Below, in pieces: positions 1 to 12,400 of a DNA stretch of 64,000 nt. The notes beneath the pieces are model-generated. The model was given only the letters and a program-made list of their open reading frames with translations, did not search any database and was not told the DNA's origin. Position 1 is the first letter of the stretch. The number at the start of each line of letters is the position of its first letter. Made by a program: the position numbers and the translations under genes. The DNA comes from Oopsacas minuta (lineage: Eukaryota > Porifera > Hexactinellida > Lyssacinosida > Leucopsacidae), in NCBI GenBank assembly GCA_024704765.1, contig JAKMXF010000177.1:434001-498000 (forward strand), in the 5' to 3' direction.

Positions 1-3000
1 ACATTAACAACCCCAGCTTCTAGAGAGGCAAGTAATACTTGTTGGAGTGGGAGGAATGCAATTGAGTGAACTATGGAATTGTTTAGCTTAGGAATTGGCC
101 ATTTATTAGTAGGATTCCATGAATCTTGTCTCTGAAACAGAGTTACAGCCATGTCATTGTAGCTGGAACAGATAACTGCTGAATCAGTGAGAGCCTCAAT
201 AGAGTCTGTCTGATTTCTACAGCTGATAGTCTGGTACAGCTGATGACCTTTCGGTGAGAATATCTTCAGTGTGTTGTCAGAACTAGCAATGAACAGGTGA
301 TTCTGATGTAGTAGCATAGAGGAGATGTCTGTATCAGATACAGACCACTGACCTAGTATAAAACCCATCCGTGTGTCTATCATTATAATACCTCCACTAG
401 AAGTTGCTAAGTAGATGGTATGGTTATCCGTTGTCACGTTGATGTGATGGAATGTGGATGGTATTGACGGTGGGACTACCCAGTCAAACGCCAGTCGGGG
501 AACTCTTGTATCAAGAACAGTGAGTGTGCTCTCATTGGTAGCACTGTATATAACTCGTTGTGTCTGAGGGCTGTTACAATGAATTTGATATACTTTGGAA
601 GGATGTGCGTGTTTGTATGAAGTGTACATTGATTCTATATTCCATATGTGAATACAGCCGTCGTTAGAAACAACACTATCTAAAGAATTAAGGTAGGAGA
701 GAGACCTAATCTGCTTGGTATGACTCTTATAAACTCCATTAGCGTTAACATCTGATTGCAGGGTTGAGTCACACACTCTCCAGACCAACACCTGGTCTCT
801 AGATGATCCAAATATAACATTCTCACAGGGGGTGTGACACAGTTTGCTGATACTAGTCTCAAACCCATGCAATGATTGTACGTGATTAAATACAATTGGC
901 TCACTGTTGGTGTTTTCTATGGTTTGTTTGAGGTACTCAATCCAGTTACATTTGGTATGATAGCTGTGCTGAGAGGTTGAGGGTAGACTGGAGAAGAGAG
1001 AGGGAGTTGGCTTCGGATCTGGTCTGATTCTCTCCTCTGTATAAATAGGATGAGAAGAAAATGAACTGATATCTGTACGGCTACTGATGTTACTACTGTA
1101 GAAGAGAGAAACTAACTCTGTAAGCTCTCTTCTATATGCGAATACTTGCTTTATCTTCTTAACAGTAGGTGTGACTGGTGGAGCAAATGAAGGAATGTCT
1201 ATGTCATTATCCTGGAGGAATATATAAATAGAAGAAGAGAATTGTGAGAGCAAATCCGCATTGAACGTAGCCAGCAGTTGTGTATTAATCTTGTGTTGGT
1301 TGTCAGAAACATTTTCTCTTACAATATCAGCCTCACGAATAATCTGAATAGCAGAGAAGGCGTGGAATATCTTTTTGACAGCTGTCTTGACAGGTGACAC
1401 ATTGTGTGAAAAGAGCTTGGGACCGTTAGAGATCAGCTGGGTCATCAGCTGTAGCAAGGCTATATGCAGGTGATATCTGAACTCTTGACCTCTGGTGAAG
1501 AATGTTGAAGTTGAAGATATAACTTGATATACAACATCTACTATTTCTTTGAGGAACTGATAGAGAGTTTGCTGAATAGTGTCATTCGTCACTGACAACA
1601 GCCATATACTAGCTAATGTTAGAATAGCAGAGAGAAATCCTTCAGTCCTAATGTTTAGGATTCTCTTCTGCATATGAGATATCCAGGAGGTGACGTAGTG
1701 GAAACAGAGGAAAGTAGCGTATTTGTCGTTTGTGAGTGTCAGAATAGAATGAATGGTAACATAACATGTGTCGTGTAGGAATACGTTATGAAACATATCA
1801 AAAGATGTAATATGAGTGAATATCTTACATGAATAGTCTGGTAGAAGAGCAATCAGCTCGCTAAATAAGAATCTGGTAGAAATAGGTATCCCGAAGTAGC
1901 TGAAGAGGAACAGAAGAGTCTCAGAAGCTATGAGAGAGGAAGCAGAGTTGTTGAGGAGATCAACAACTTCTGTGTCTGACTCTTCCATGTGGATGGAGGG
2001 TCTCTCAAGGTGCTTGTAAGGAGCTGCTTCCGTCTGTTTGTGCAGCTGAGTTAGACAATCGGAGAGGAGAGAAATAGATACGGGAGAGGAACAATAGGAT
2101 GAAGTAATTGCTTTCAGAAGATACTTCAGCAAAACTGAGAAATAGTAGTTAGGACCGAACATGTTAATGAGAGATGTCACAAAAGAACTTTTGAACAGAC
2201 AAGGATATAAAGTGTGATCTTTCATGTCACAATACACCCTCTGTACACAACTAATATAGTTGTTGTGTAGATAACTGGTGGGTAGATAGCTAGCTATTAC
2301 TGAGAACACCTCTATGAAGCCTAGTGGAGCTAGAAGGGAGTCTGTGAATACCCACTTACAGTAATCTCCCACCAAATGCAGCCCTTCCTGAGGTATCCTA
2401 CACAGCAACTCAACAGACTCAGATCGTAGCAGATTCAAGATAGGGAAGTAGTCACTAGCTCGGAAGCACTTACGAGCTTCTAAGTGAGAGAGTGAGAAGA
2501 GCTTGTTCTTGAATGAGTATAGCCGAGAGAGGAATACGTGTAGAGGTTCGAAGTAGGAAGGAAACACTAATGGGAACTCAATAGTAACACAGTTCTGCAG
2601 AGAACTATTCTTTATGTATCTGTCCAGTAGAGGTAATAATAACTTTACCTCAGGTATATCTTGTAAAAGATCTTCTCTAAGATTAGCTCTAAGTAAGGTA
2701 GCTCTCTCACTAAGAGAAGCAGTAAAAGGATAGGATTTCAACTGATCGCTGGCTGTAAACTCAATAAACACAATTATCAATACAATCTGTGTGTACTCTG
2801 AACTATGAGATGCAAGGTACAAAAGGTCATGTCCATTTCTCTTAGAGAACTGAGTTTCACTACATTGCTGCTTGGCAGGAGACTGGTCGGAGTAGAACAG
2901 ATTTTCCTCTTCAAATTCATTCAACAATCTGCCTAAGTCCAAATTACTAGGAAGTGAAATGTGGCTGCGATACTTCAACACTTGAGTTTCATCAAGAACG

Positions 3001-4970
3001 TCTTTTCCTCTGAACCGACCAGTAAACGGAAAATGTTTCAGCTTTGTGGTCTCGAAGTCAGAAAAGCCGCGTTTTGTCTCTCCAGGCTTCCTGATAAGAG
3101 GCTCCGTTAAGTCAGCTGGAGGGGCCTGCACAACGTCGAAATGATCTATGTGACAGGACCCGTACAGACCCTGTTCATTAGGATCAGAGTCTACCCCGAT
3201 AATGTTATCAGCGACTGTATTTATGTTATCCTGCTCAATGGATATGATAGAGGATCTGTTAATCCCGCTCTCTAACTCATTATTGGTATTAACCTCCTTT
3301 TCTGATGACAGCTTAGTTTCTCTACCTGTGTAGTATTGGTGTAGATAGTTGGAGATTTGTTTCCTGGGGTGTGGCTCTTTGAATAGCTGATTTACTCCGT
3401 AGTTGTAGGGAGAGCTGTGCTTCTTGATTAGGAAATGAGGAATGTTCTTAGCCTTCAATCCCGCCTCGCCTGTCAATTTATAACCGAAGTACAAATCTAT
3501 CCAATTGTGTAGATTGCTAGACACGTGGTCACTCTCCAGAACACCCCTATGCCAGGCGATAAAGTTCTCAGGAGATTCACACCAATCCGGCACCTTCAGA
3601 TCCGGGAGGTCTGGATGGATGGAGTAGAATACAGAGGGGTCTGAGAAGAATTCAGGAATGCATTCGTCTGGAGTCCATTCCTGTATACGGGCCACATTGG
3701 TTGGGTACTCAGACGGCTCCCAGCGAGGCCTAACATATCTACACAGGACGGAGCGAGGAGTGCGTCTAGCAAGGTAGATAAAGTAAGTAATCTCTGAGAA
3801 TGTATCAGTAACGTGATGAGGCTCTAGCTTAGTTTCTGCTATAGTAGAGCTGTAGGTTGGAGAGGTGTAGGTGAAATCTAGCTGAGCATCTCCCTTGGTG
3901 AGACGATATTTGCTCTTAGTGAAATCTCTCGAAACAACGTCAGGAGATTTAAAGTCAGATACCCACGGTAGAAACGGGTGGTTGTTAGGATCTCCTTTCT
4001 TCCTACCAGCTGCTTCGTTAATCAGCAGCAAATAATTTAGGTTAGAGAGTTTGTTGTCTTGCCAGAGACGAGTGCTTTCCTGGAGCATGCTAGCTCTGCT
4101 GTTGAGTATCTCATCTATCTTTTCATCTTCTACGAGACTAATTGGAAGAGGAGGTGTTACTCCAGTGCTGAATAACCAGAGATTGGGATCTATGTAGAAA
4201 CTAGTAAGATTGAGGGAATTCGAGTCAGTTAGCGAATCACTAAGATCTTCAATACAATGTTTGAGTTGGTAGAGTAAGAAAAGACTTTTGATACGAGAAG
4301 AAAAGAGGAGGGGATTAGAGTACTTAACAGCATCTAGCAGAGTTACTTTAGTGTGTGGATGAATGAAATAGAAATGATCTTCAGTCTCCAGAATAAAATA
4401 AGTTGGTAGGAGATGAGAGGGAAATGAAGGTGAGGTTTGTAAGGACGGTGTATCTTGAGGCAAATCATTAGTAGTTTGAGATGGAACTTGTATAACATTA
4501 CAAGCGAAATAACCCTCTAAGAATTTGCTTTCTAACTTTGTGCTTTGAGAATATGACTTATCTGTGGTAGAAGAATAGCAACCTGACAATAGCTGTCTGT
4601 CTCTTAATTTTAAATTATTCTTGAGTTGAATTAAGTGTGTAAATATTGAGTTAGCACAATCTTGTGTAGTAGGATGAGATAATAACTGTTGCTTTCTCAA
4701 AACAGTAATTATAAAACTGTTCCAGCCCTGAGGCAAATTCGTGAGTATTGATGGCATTAGGAAAGATTTGATTGCTGTCTCATCCAGGTCTGATATGGGA
4801 GGAGTGCTGTACTTATTGGCCTCTCTAACCTGTGATATCCATCTGTTGTTGAGTAGACCATAACATATATTAGATGTATTTTCTTTATCAGAGATGTGTA
4901 GCTGTTTGAGAGGAATGTGAAGGTCCTTGGTAACGAGCGAGAGGACAGAAGGTAGGTCAGCCTGGTGCAT
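1..4970 (-). CDS. WDR81: WDR81-like BEACH/WD40 protein, 3' end outside window
   Basis: WDR81 acts with WDR91 on endosomes, restraining PI3-kinase complex activity during early-to-late endosome conversion, and has roles in autophagy of ubiquitinated cargo. The frame is open from ATG 4970 down to base 1, about 1656 codons without an intron, and is cut by the window edge. A BEACH domain lies at about residues 310-510, with the family signatures NEAAGRKKGDPNNHPFLPWV, RDFTKSKYRLTKGD, WTPDECIPEFF and NWIDLYFGYKL. These match WDR81 better than NBEA, LYST or WDFY. A long helical middle region follows (about residues 560-1330). WD40-type repeats begin near base 900 with motifs such as VLVWRV and CIHIWNI. 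Human WDR81 is about 1940 residues, so roughly 300 residues are missing here. The assignment rests on recalled family motifs; the length and domain order agree. Confidence 0.93.
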   Translation of the reverse strand, partial: MHQADLPSVLSLVTKDLHIPLKQLHISDKENTSNICYGLLNNRWISQVREANKYSTPPISDLDETAIKSFLMPSILTNLPQGWNSFIITVLRKQQLLSHPTTQDCANSIFTHLIQLKNNLKLRDRQLLSGCYSSTTDKSYSQSTKLESKFLEGYFACNVIQVPSQTTNDLPQDTPSLQTSPSFPSHLLPTYFILETEDHFYFIHPHTKVTLLDAVKYSNPLLFSSRIKSLFLLYQLKHCIEDLSDSLTDSNSLNLTSFYIDPNLWLFSTGVTPPLPISLVEDEKIDEILNSRASMLQESTRLWQDNKLSNLNYLLLINEAAGRKKGDPNNHPFLPWVSDFKSPDVVSRDFTKSKYRLTKGDAQLDFTYTSPTYSSTIAETKLEPHHVTDTFSEITYFIYLARRTPRSVLCRYVRPRWEPSEYPTNVARIQEWTPDECIPEFFSDPSVFYSIHPDLPDLKVPDWCESPENFIAWHRGVLESDHVSSNLHNWIDLYFGYKLTGEAGLKAKNIPHFLIKKHSSPYNYGVNQLFKEPHPRKQISNYLHQYYTGRETKLSSEKEVNTNNELESGINRSSIISIEQDNINTVADNIIGVDSDPNEQGLYGSCHIDHFDVVQAPPADLTEPLIRKPGETKRGFSDFETTKLKHFPFTGRFRGKDVLDETQVLKYRSHISLPSNLDLGRLLNEFEEENLFYSDQSPAKQQCSETQFSKRNGHDLLYLASHSSEYTQIVLIIVFIEFTASDQLKSYPFTASLSERATLLRANLREDLLQDIPEVKLLLPLLDRYIKNSSLQNCVTIEFPLVFPSYFEPLHVFLSRLYSFKNKLFSLSHLEARKCFRASDYFPILNLLRSESVELLCRIPQEGLHLVGDYCKWVFTDSLLAPLGFIEVFSVIASYLPTSYLHNNYISCVQRVYCDMKDHTLYPCLFKSSFVTSLINMFGPNYYFSVLLKYLLKAITSSYCSSPVSISLLSDCLTQLHKQTEAAPYKHLERPSIHMEESDTEVVDLLNNSASSLIASETLLFLFSYFGIPISTRFLFSELIALLPDYSCKIFTHITSFDMFHNVFLHDTCYVTIHSILTLTNDKYATFLCFHYVTSWISHMQKRILNIRTEGFLSAILTLASIWLLSVTNDTIQQTLYQFLKEIVDVVYQVISSTSTFFTRGQEFRYHLHIALLQLMTQLISNGPKLFSHNVSPVKTAVKKIFHAFSAIQIIREADIVRENVSDNQHKINTQLLATFNADLLSQFSSSIYIFLQDNDIDIPSFAPPVTPTVKKIKQVFAYRRELTELVSLFYSSNISSRTDISSFSSHPIYTEERIRPDPKPTPSLFSSLPSTSQHSYHTKCNWIEYLKQTIENTNSEPIVFNHVQSLHGFETSISKLCHTPCENVIFGSSRDQVLVWRVCDSTLQSDVNANGVYKSHTKQIRSLSYLNSLDSVVSNDGCIHIWNIESMYTSYKHAHPSKVYQIHCNSPQTQRVIYSATNESTLTVLDTRVPRLAFDWVVPPSIPSTFHHINVTTDNHTIYLATSSGGIIMIDTRMGFILGQWSVSDTDISSMLLHQNHLFIASSDNTLKIFSPKGHQLYQTISCRNQTDSIEALTDSAVICSSYNDMAVTLFQRQDSWNPTNKWPIPKLNNSIVHSIAFLPLQQVLLASLEAGVVN

Positions 4971-6408
4971 TTTACTGATAAGATATCGATAATAAGGTTA
5001 AACAGACATACGGTTATACGCAGTCGTTTCCCTAAGATTTATATTACAGCAATGCATTAATTGTATCCACTGACGGGGGCGAGATACAACTTTTCGTGAT
5101 AAAAAGAAATTGTACATTCGACACATGACACATCCACTTTGCTCATTGATTTCATTTTATAAGGATTTATCACCCAAAAAATTATTAGTAATAAAAGTGA
5201 TCATAAACTCAATTATTTGATTGTTGTCTGCATATATCAAGAAATGGTATAAATGGGATAGTAGTTGAATGCAGTCAACTCACACTCGTTTTCTAATCTA
5301 AAGAATTAATGATCTTCAATTAATATGAGTCAAATTGATTACACTTCTGGAGATGAAGATCATTTCGCTCAAAATGAGAATGCATCCGAAACATCCCTAA
5401 GCCCCGCTGGTCAGACTCAAGTTACTTATCCCAACTCAGTTATTAATAACTGAAACATCGAAAGGTGGAATGTGTGCTTTCTTGTAGATGCTACGTTTAC
5501 ACAAAGAATAGAAATATATATATTACAAGAAGTTACTTAGTGATACTGCGTTAACAAATTATGGATTGAGCTACCACCTCAAGCATATGATTTAGCACTG
5601 TACTCTGAATCAAAATATATTGGTATAAGTAGCAAATTCCTCCTTGATGTTTCCACTAAATTTGAGGAACTACCATTTCACGGTACGATCTGGCCTACCC
5701 CGCACCACCAATGTAGTGGAAGCATGGCACCGTTCTTTTGAATGCCACATCATCCGTCAATATTGCGATTCCTTGATAAATTGAAGAAGGAGCAGGGTCT
5801 AGTCGAGATGAAACAAGCATTTTATATTACCAGGAGAAGGCCGCCAAAACATAGATGATATGATGGGAGGGAAAATTCATTAGAGAACTTGATTGATGGA
5901 TATTTATTATTTAACAAGCCAAAAGACGAATTTCTGAGAGGAGTGCCATACCATTTACATTTAACGATAAAGCTTACGATAATTTGTTATTACTTATTCA
6001 TTACCAGATATTCAGATTAATAAAATAATAAGTAATATGAGTTACAAAAGAATGCACAATTTACTTTTTGGCACGAAATGTCTCTTCACGAAAAGTTTGT
6101 ATCCTCCACTGACACTTTAAATGATATATATATACACTTGCCAACCTCAGTGAAGAAAAAGTGGGAAGGAAGACACTAATTAGTGGGACATCGCGGGATG
6201 GAGCATATTTGTATTAGACTGGACTACAAATAACGAGACTCTTGGCAAGTATGTATACATACTGACAGGGTAATCGCCATAATTATGACTGGTTAAACAG
6301 AATCACAAGGATCAGCCTAATGAATAAACCAAATTTCAACAAATAGTGTACAAACAGGATAAAAGCTGGAAATGTTTAGAAAATAAATATGAGTTTAGCT
6401 TGAACGTT
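4971..6408. other. Intergenic stretch with decayed transposase/gag-like remnants
   Basis: This lies between the start of WDR81 and the end of the LRR gene. A short open stretch on the plus strand starts at ATG 5324 and stops after about 42 codons. A degenerate stretch near 5683-5840 reads PRTTNVVEAWHRSF followed by LKKEQGLVEM in broken frames. This resembles the C-terminal part of FLYWCH/MULE-type transposases, where P-R-T-N-N-x-V-E-x-W-H is a recurring signature. Many stops and frame changes show it is dead. No intact gene is visible. Confidence 0.5.
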
Positions 6409-9400
6409 TTAGCAATGATGAACTTCAAAAGTCTTCTTAGAAGAAAAGTAGTTTTTACATTTGGTGCACTTCATAACGTGAAGTTCCGTTTGTCTGTCAT
6501 TCTCTTCTTTGTGTATTTGGTGTTTCAGGTTGGGAGGCATCCAAATGCAGGAGAGATACTCCAGTTTATATTCCATTATACACCTAGTCAATAATTCCAT
6601 AATAGTTATTATTATGCGTATATGAGTACGAATAACACAGATATTTACATACCTGACAGTTAAGTCTACTAGCGATGCAATACGTGTTTTCACGGTATAG
6701 TAGTATCTCTAGGAGAAATGGTTAACATTATTAATAAATCTACAGTAGAACTCTGAAAGACGTACTTCGGTTAAAACGTACTATTTTAGTACAACTCCTA
6801 TAGGGAGATCCCCTAGTGGCATTAACGATGTACGACGTCCGTATGTATGTCCGTCCGCGGGGCCATGCGAAATCTAGTAGTCCGATGAACATGAAAATTG
6901 GTATACATACACATCGTATATTTGCACCTCGGGTATGAATTTTTTTCTAAAGTGGATACTTCACACATTTTTGGTGATCAATTTTCACACCTTTCTATTT
7001 AAATACCAAAAGCAGCTAGAGATTAGGTTTCAACATGTTGACAGGGGTAATTGGGTGCGTAGAGTCCGATTTTAAGAGTTTCAGAGTCTGAAAGTGACAA
7101 ATACACACATTTATCATATGATTAATCATATTTCACACCTTTTGTTAATATTCCTAAAATGATGCTAGTGAAGTATAATCGAGTATGTAGATCCAATTTT
7201 GACCTCTCACTCAGTGATTAATCATATGACAAATCATAATTTCACACCTTTTGCACATATTTCAAACTGGTGCTAAACACAGCCTATCAAACTATATTTC
7301 ATTAAATTTGATAGGCAATTCTAATATTATTGATCATATAAATTGGTACATTTTGGCTCGAATAAATGTATTATTGATAGTTAATAATAGGAAATTAGGA
7401 ATATCATCAAACTCTCTCAGGCCGAAATGATGTCGTCTGATTTACAAACAGGGAAATATGTTGTCAAACATGTGCCATTTTTTCAAGCTGTGTTAATGGA
7501 ATACTAGTGCGACTTTGATTCCAAAATTAACAATAAATAATTTATTGATGTTTTCATACAAATATTGAAAATTTGTAATGATAAAGCTATCAGTTATATT
7601 AGATACCATGGATGGCACATATTTGGTCAAATCTCCTTATAATTCGATAGTCGCTGGAGTTATTATCAAATCACTCCAGCTAATATGTACCACATACCCA
7701 ACTTCCCATACCCTTCTAATACATTTTGACAGAATTTCTCAGACCAGTGACACCAATCGTGAATATGCCAATATTTGGTCATCATCAAGATTACGCAATA
7801 ATATTTCAAGATATCTTATAAAAATATATTACAAGGGTATGGGGAGTTGGGTATATAATAAATATTGGCTGGAGTGATCTGACGATAACTCTAGCGACTA
7901 TCGAGTTACAAGTGGATATTGCCAAAACAAATGCCATCCATGGTACCTAATATAACTCAGTAACGTGACAACTTTATAATTAAAAAATTTTGTGTATAAA
8001 CATCCTTAGATCACTTGATATTAATTCTGGAATCTAAGAGGCACTAATGATCGTTTATTAGAGCTTTAAAATGATGCATTTTTGACAATATATTGCCTTT
8101 TAACCAACAGATGAAGTCATTTCGAACTGGGAATAGTATGATGACATAACATATGTAATTAGTTAATATCTATAATACATTTATTCGAGCCAAAATGCGC
8201 CAAGTTATATTATAGAGAAAAATAAAATTGCAGGTCAAATTTAATAGACTTGAAATAATCCATGGTCCAGGAAATTCTATACCGTGGACAGGCTATATTT
8301 CCGTAGGAAATAATAGTTGTTCTTATGAAAAGATTCGAGGCACAAAGTGCCAAGTCACATGCGAACACAAAGTGTTTGCAAGCCGCACACCACGGACAGC
8401 GAAGCGGCTCGGTAAATTATTGAAGTTAGAGAACTTACACAAGATATAAAAGCATCAGTTCTGGTGTATCTATTTGCCAAATAGGTTTTCAACTCCAGCA
8501 CGTCTGCAGGTAGGTTGTCAGCTGGAGGAGACATCAGTGATAAATTTCCTTCCAAGAAGACATTGCTTAAAGAATCCAATAGCACCAATTCAGATGGAAC
8601 GAATTGTATCATATTATCTCTAAGAAAAAAAGTATTGTAAGCAGTTGCTTAAATACGTTATTAGTAATACAGTCGATTTTCCTTACAAAACAGTTAGAAG
8701 CAGTGCTAGTATGACCTACCGCTAGGCTACCTAGAGGTCGCAACTCGTCGCGAGGCCCGTTCGAAATCTGGCCAGGCTTCAGGCCTATAATTTAGGGTCC
8801 CGAATAGACGAGGGAATTAAGTTTTGAAAATTTAACAAATTCCTTTTATAAAATTCTAATCAACTTTGAAATTATCATCACCCACAGTTTCAGATAACTA
8901 TTTGATTCAACAATTTTCATTCAATGTAATCGTTGGTTCGAGTTGATAGCAACCTAACTAGAACATCCTGCATCCCCAAAAGAGGAAATGCTAGCTACGC
9001 CTCTGTCCAGACTTAGTTAACTCTAATGAAATTTAAGGCCTATTAATATTTTTACCGCCTCCACTTTAGAATTTCAGGATAGACAATTAGACAAACTCAA
9101 AAATTCTCAAATAAGATAGCTGGAAAAAGAAATTAGAATTAATGCATACGCGTCGAGAGATTTACCTTAAATCAAATATTATAAGTTTCTTCAAGTACCC
9201 TAAAGTCTTTGGGAGTTCTACCTAATAGAAAAAGTATTATCAATTAACAACAAACTACGTAGGTATATTCTGGTATAGGGTATATTATACAATTTAAAAT
9301 ACATAGGATAGCGGGTTCCAATTGCCAAGAATACAAAATTCAACAAATCGGGAACTTTCTAGTACAAAATAAAAACTGATAAATACCATGGCAAGGCCGA

Positions 9401-12400
9401 AGCAACAGTTCTATGGGTGCCTTGTGTATCCGGACACCCTCTGACATGAAAGTCTTTTGCATTACACTCTATGGCGAGGATTGTTTATACTCATTAGCAC
9501 CAAGTTTAGGTACCTGGGGCCGCAGGGCTGTATCAACTCATTTTGAGTAGCAAAAAATCTTGTTTTTTGTCTACCAATTCATTCAATCCATTCAACTCAT
9601 TCGATTTGCCGCTACCAACCCATTCAAAAATATTGAGTTGATTTGACCAACTCATTTTTATAACAAAGAGTTAAACTAGATATAAAGAGTTCAAAACATC
9701 ATAACTGATGCATTGCTGTTACAGCGAGTAAATTATTACATCATTTCCCTAGATGATTCCCAATTCTTGGAACGGATAATGTACCTACTATTCATACCTC
9801 CTGGCCAGATTTGCGTTGTCATCTCATTCATTTGATCACAACCAACTCATTCAAGAAAATGGGTTGATTTTGCCAATTCAAAATGAGTTGGTATAGCCCT
9901 GCCTGGGGGTCTGGATCCCCTAGGTTTGGAGGCAGAGACTTTATTTATACGAAGTTTACATAGAAACCATGCGAAATTTTGAAACGGGGGGTATGTATGC
10001 CCCGTAATATTTCATGTTAGCTAATATTTCTCAGATTTTACCATTGGGAAAATTTTACATTCTCAAGATATTTTCATTTTCGTAATTTGTCATATCCCCA
10101 AATTTCCATCCAGCCACATTATATAAGGGATTTCCTAGTCAATACCGAGTGTTCAATAAGTTCGAGTAAACTATACAAAGCACTTACAGTAGAGCTAATT
10201 TAACGTAACCACATACATACCTAGTGAACCATACTTCCTAACCAAATTTCAGGATTATAAGTACTATACTCGATTTTTTGTAGCCAATTTTATAATCGTC
10301 ACTTTCAATATTTTAATATTATGGAAAATTTGAATAAGAGAGATTTCCGTGCCATCATTTTCTACAATTTCAAACGTGGATTAAACGTTGCGGATTGCAG
10401 TTGTGAGATGTTTTCTATCTTTGGGGATCAAAGTCCAACCCAATCCAACATCTACAAGTGGTATCGTCAATTCCGTTTAGGCCACACATCCCTTGACGAT
10501 GAGGAGAATATCGACAAAGTATCGAAGCTAGTAACTGAGGATAGGAAAATCACTGTCAGACAGTTAGCTTTCGAGGTTTCGGTCTCATCGGGGACAATAG
10601 AAACCATCTTACACCAACACCTTGGGCTAAAGAGGGTTTGTTCTAAGTTGGTCCCCCATTTATTAAATTTTGAGCAAAAAAATCGTCGACTCGAATTTTG
10701 TCGTTTTATGCTGCTAAAGTATTCCAAAAAAGATTCGCGACGCTGGTCAGAAGTCATAACTGGTGACGAGACATGGATCTATTATTAAGACATTCAATCA
10801 AAGCAGCAGAGCTCAAAATGGATCTTTGAAGACGAGCAACCGGACACAATTCCTAAGCAAACCAGGGCGGTCGGCAAGCGAATGTTTGCTGTTTTCTTCT
10901 CTACAAGAGGGATAATAGAATATGTGATGCTTCCTGAGAAGCACACTGTTACTGCAACTTGGTACACTGAAAATTGTCTTCCGCAAGTGTTCCAAGCTGT
11001 CGAGAGGTTGCGTCCAAAGACTGGTCTTCGCGGAATGAAAGTCCACCATGACAATGCTCCAGCTCACACTGCACGAAAAACTAAGGACTATATCAACCAA
11101 TCGGGGCTAGAATTGACCGATCATCCACCCTATAGCCCAGATCTAGCCCCTTGTGACTTCTGGTTGTTTCCTACTATAAAACGCCATCTAAAAGGTAGAC
11201 GTTTTGATTCGGAAACAGAGCTGAGCGCCGCATTTTTGGATGCAATTGACCTCATACCAGAAAGTCGCTACTCAAGACTATTTGACATGTGGTTAGAACG
11301 GTGTCAAAGGTGTATTGATGCTAATGGGGAGTATTTCGAACATTTGAAATAGTATTTTTATATCTATCTGTACTGTAAGCATACTTTTACCCGAACTTAT
11401 TGAACACTCGGTATGTTCAACAATCTAATCATTAATTACGTATATGTATACTTATATGATAGATTTCATTCACCTTTAATAGCATACACTGATTCGTTTA
11501 GCTTCTGAGTTATATCAGGTATGTTTACATGGTGAAGCCGAAAATGATTTGATAGGCCGCATACTTTGGAATTACAGATAAACAAGTAAGTATTATCTCT
11601 AACAGATATTCCTATCCTAACTAATAATGTGAGTGGGACAGTCTTTAATCGATAAAATGGCTGACAAATTCGTTTTTCATAAGTCAATCACATTTCAAAG
11701 TCCATATTCCTTAAATGTTATATTCGTGAAAAAATTATCTCAAGGTTGTGCCAATTCACTCTCTCGTCATATTTAGGATCCTTCTAGGTATAACCTCTGT
11801 TCTTTGCATAATAGAAACCGAAGAAAGAATAATAATAATGCGTAATCATCTTCCTATATCTTGTCAGGTATGCCGATCTACAAGGGAAATGATGGGCCTA
11901 AAATTGAGAATACAACTCAAATTGAAGAATGAATCGAGTTATCTGAATCTGATTTCCAATATCAAAACTCACAGATATATTCGCTTGGAGACTAAGAGAT
12001 ACGCCTGAGAAATGTTCAAAATGCTTTAGCTCTATTATTGATCATTCTTGTACATCAGTCAATACTGCCAGAATATACTAAAATTCTTTGAAGAGAAAGG
12101 AAGTATAGCCGAAGAAATTATTAAAATTTTGCTACTTAAACGGGCTGAAAAGGTCAATTTAGCAGAAATATCGGTTGATAATCTGCGTGTGAGGTTATTT
12201 CATGGCTTTATGGTATACAAGTCCCAAACATTGACGATAATGATCCTATTGAATTTCAGCAAGATCTTGCTATTTCCAACCGTAACTCTCATAAATTTTG
12301 CCAATTTATTTATAAGCATGGATGAAAATCCTAGCCTTACGTCTATCACAAAGTCAAAATGAGAGAAACCACTTAGATCTCTTTGCTCAGACAACTCTCT

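Noticed and set aside
8690-8800. tRNA gene or tRNA-derived SINE
   Set aside because: There is a B-box-like GTTCGAAATC and, on the other strand, an A-box-like TAGCCTAGCGGTAG, but they are on opposite strands and no cloverleaf can be drawn.
10786-10788. Programmed readthrough or recoding in the mariner transposase
   Set aside because: Mariner elements are not known to use recoding, and stop-bearing copies are very common; a simple inactivating mutation is the better reading.
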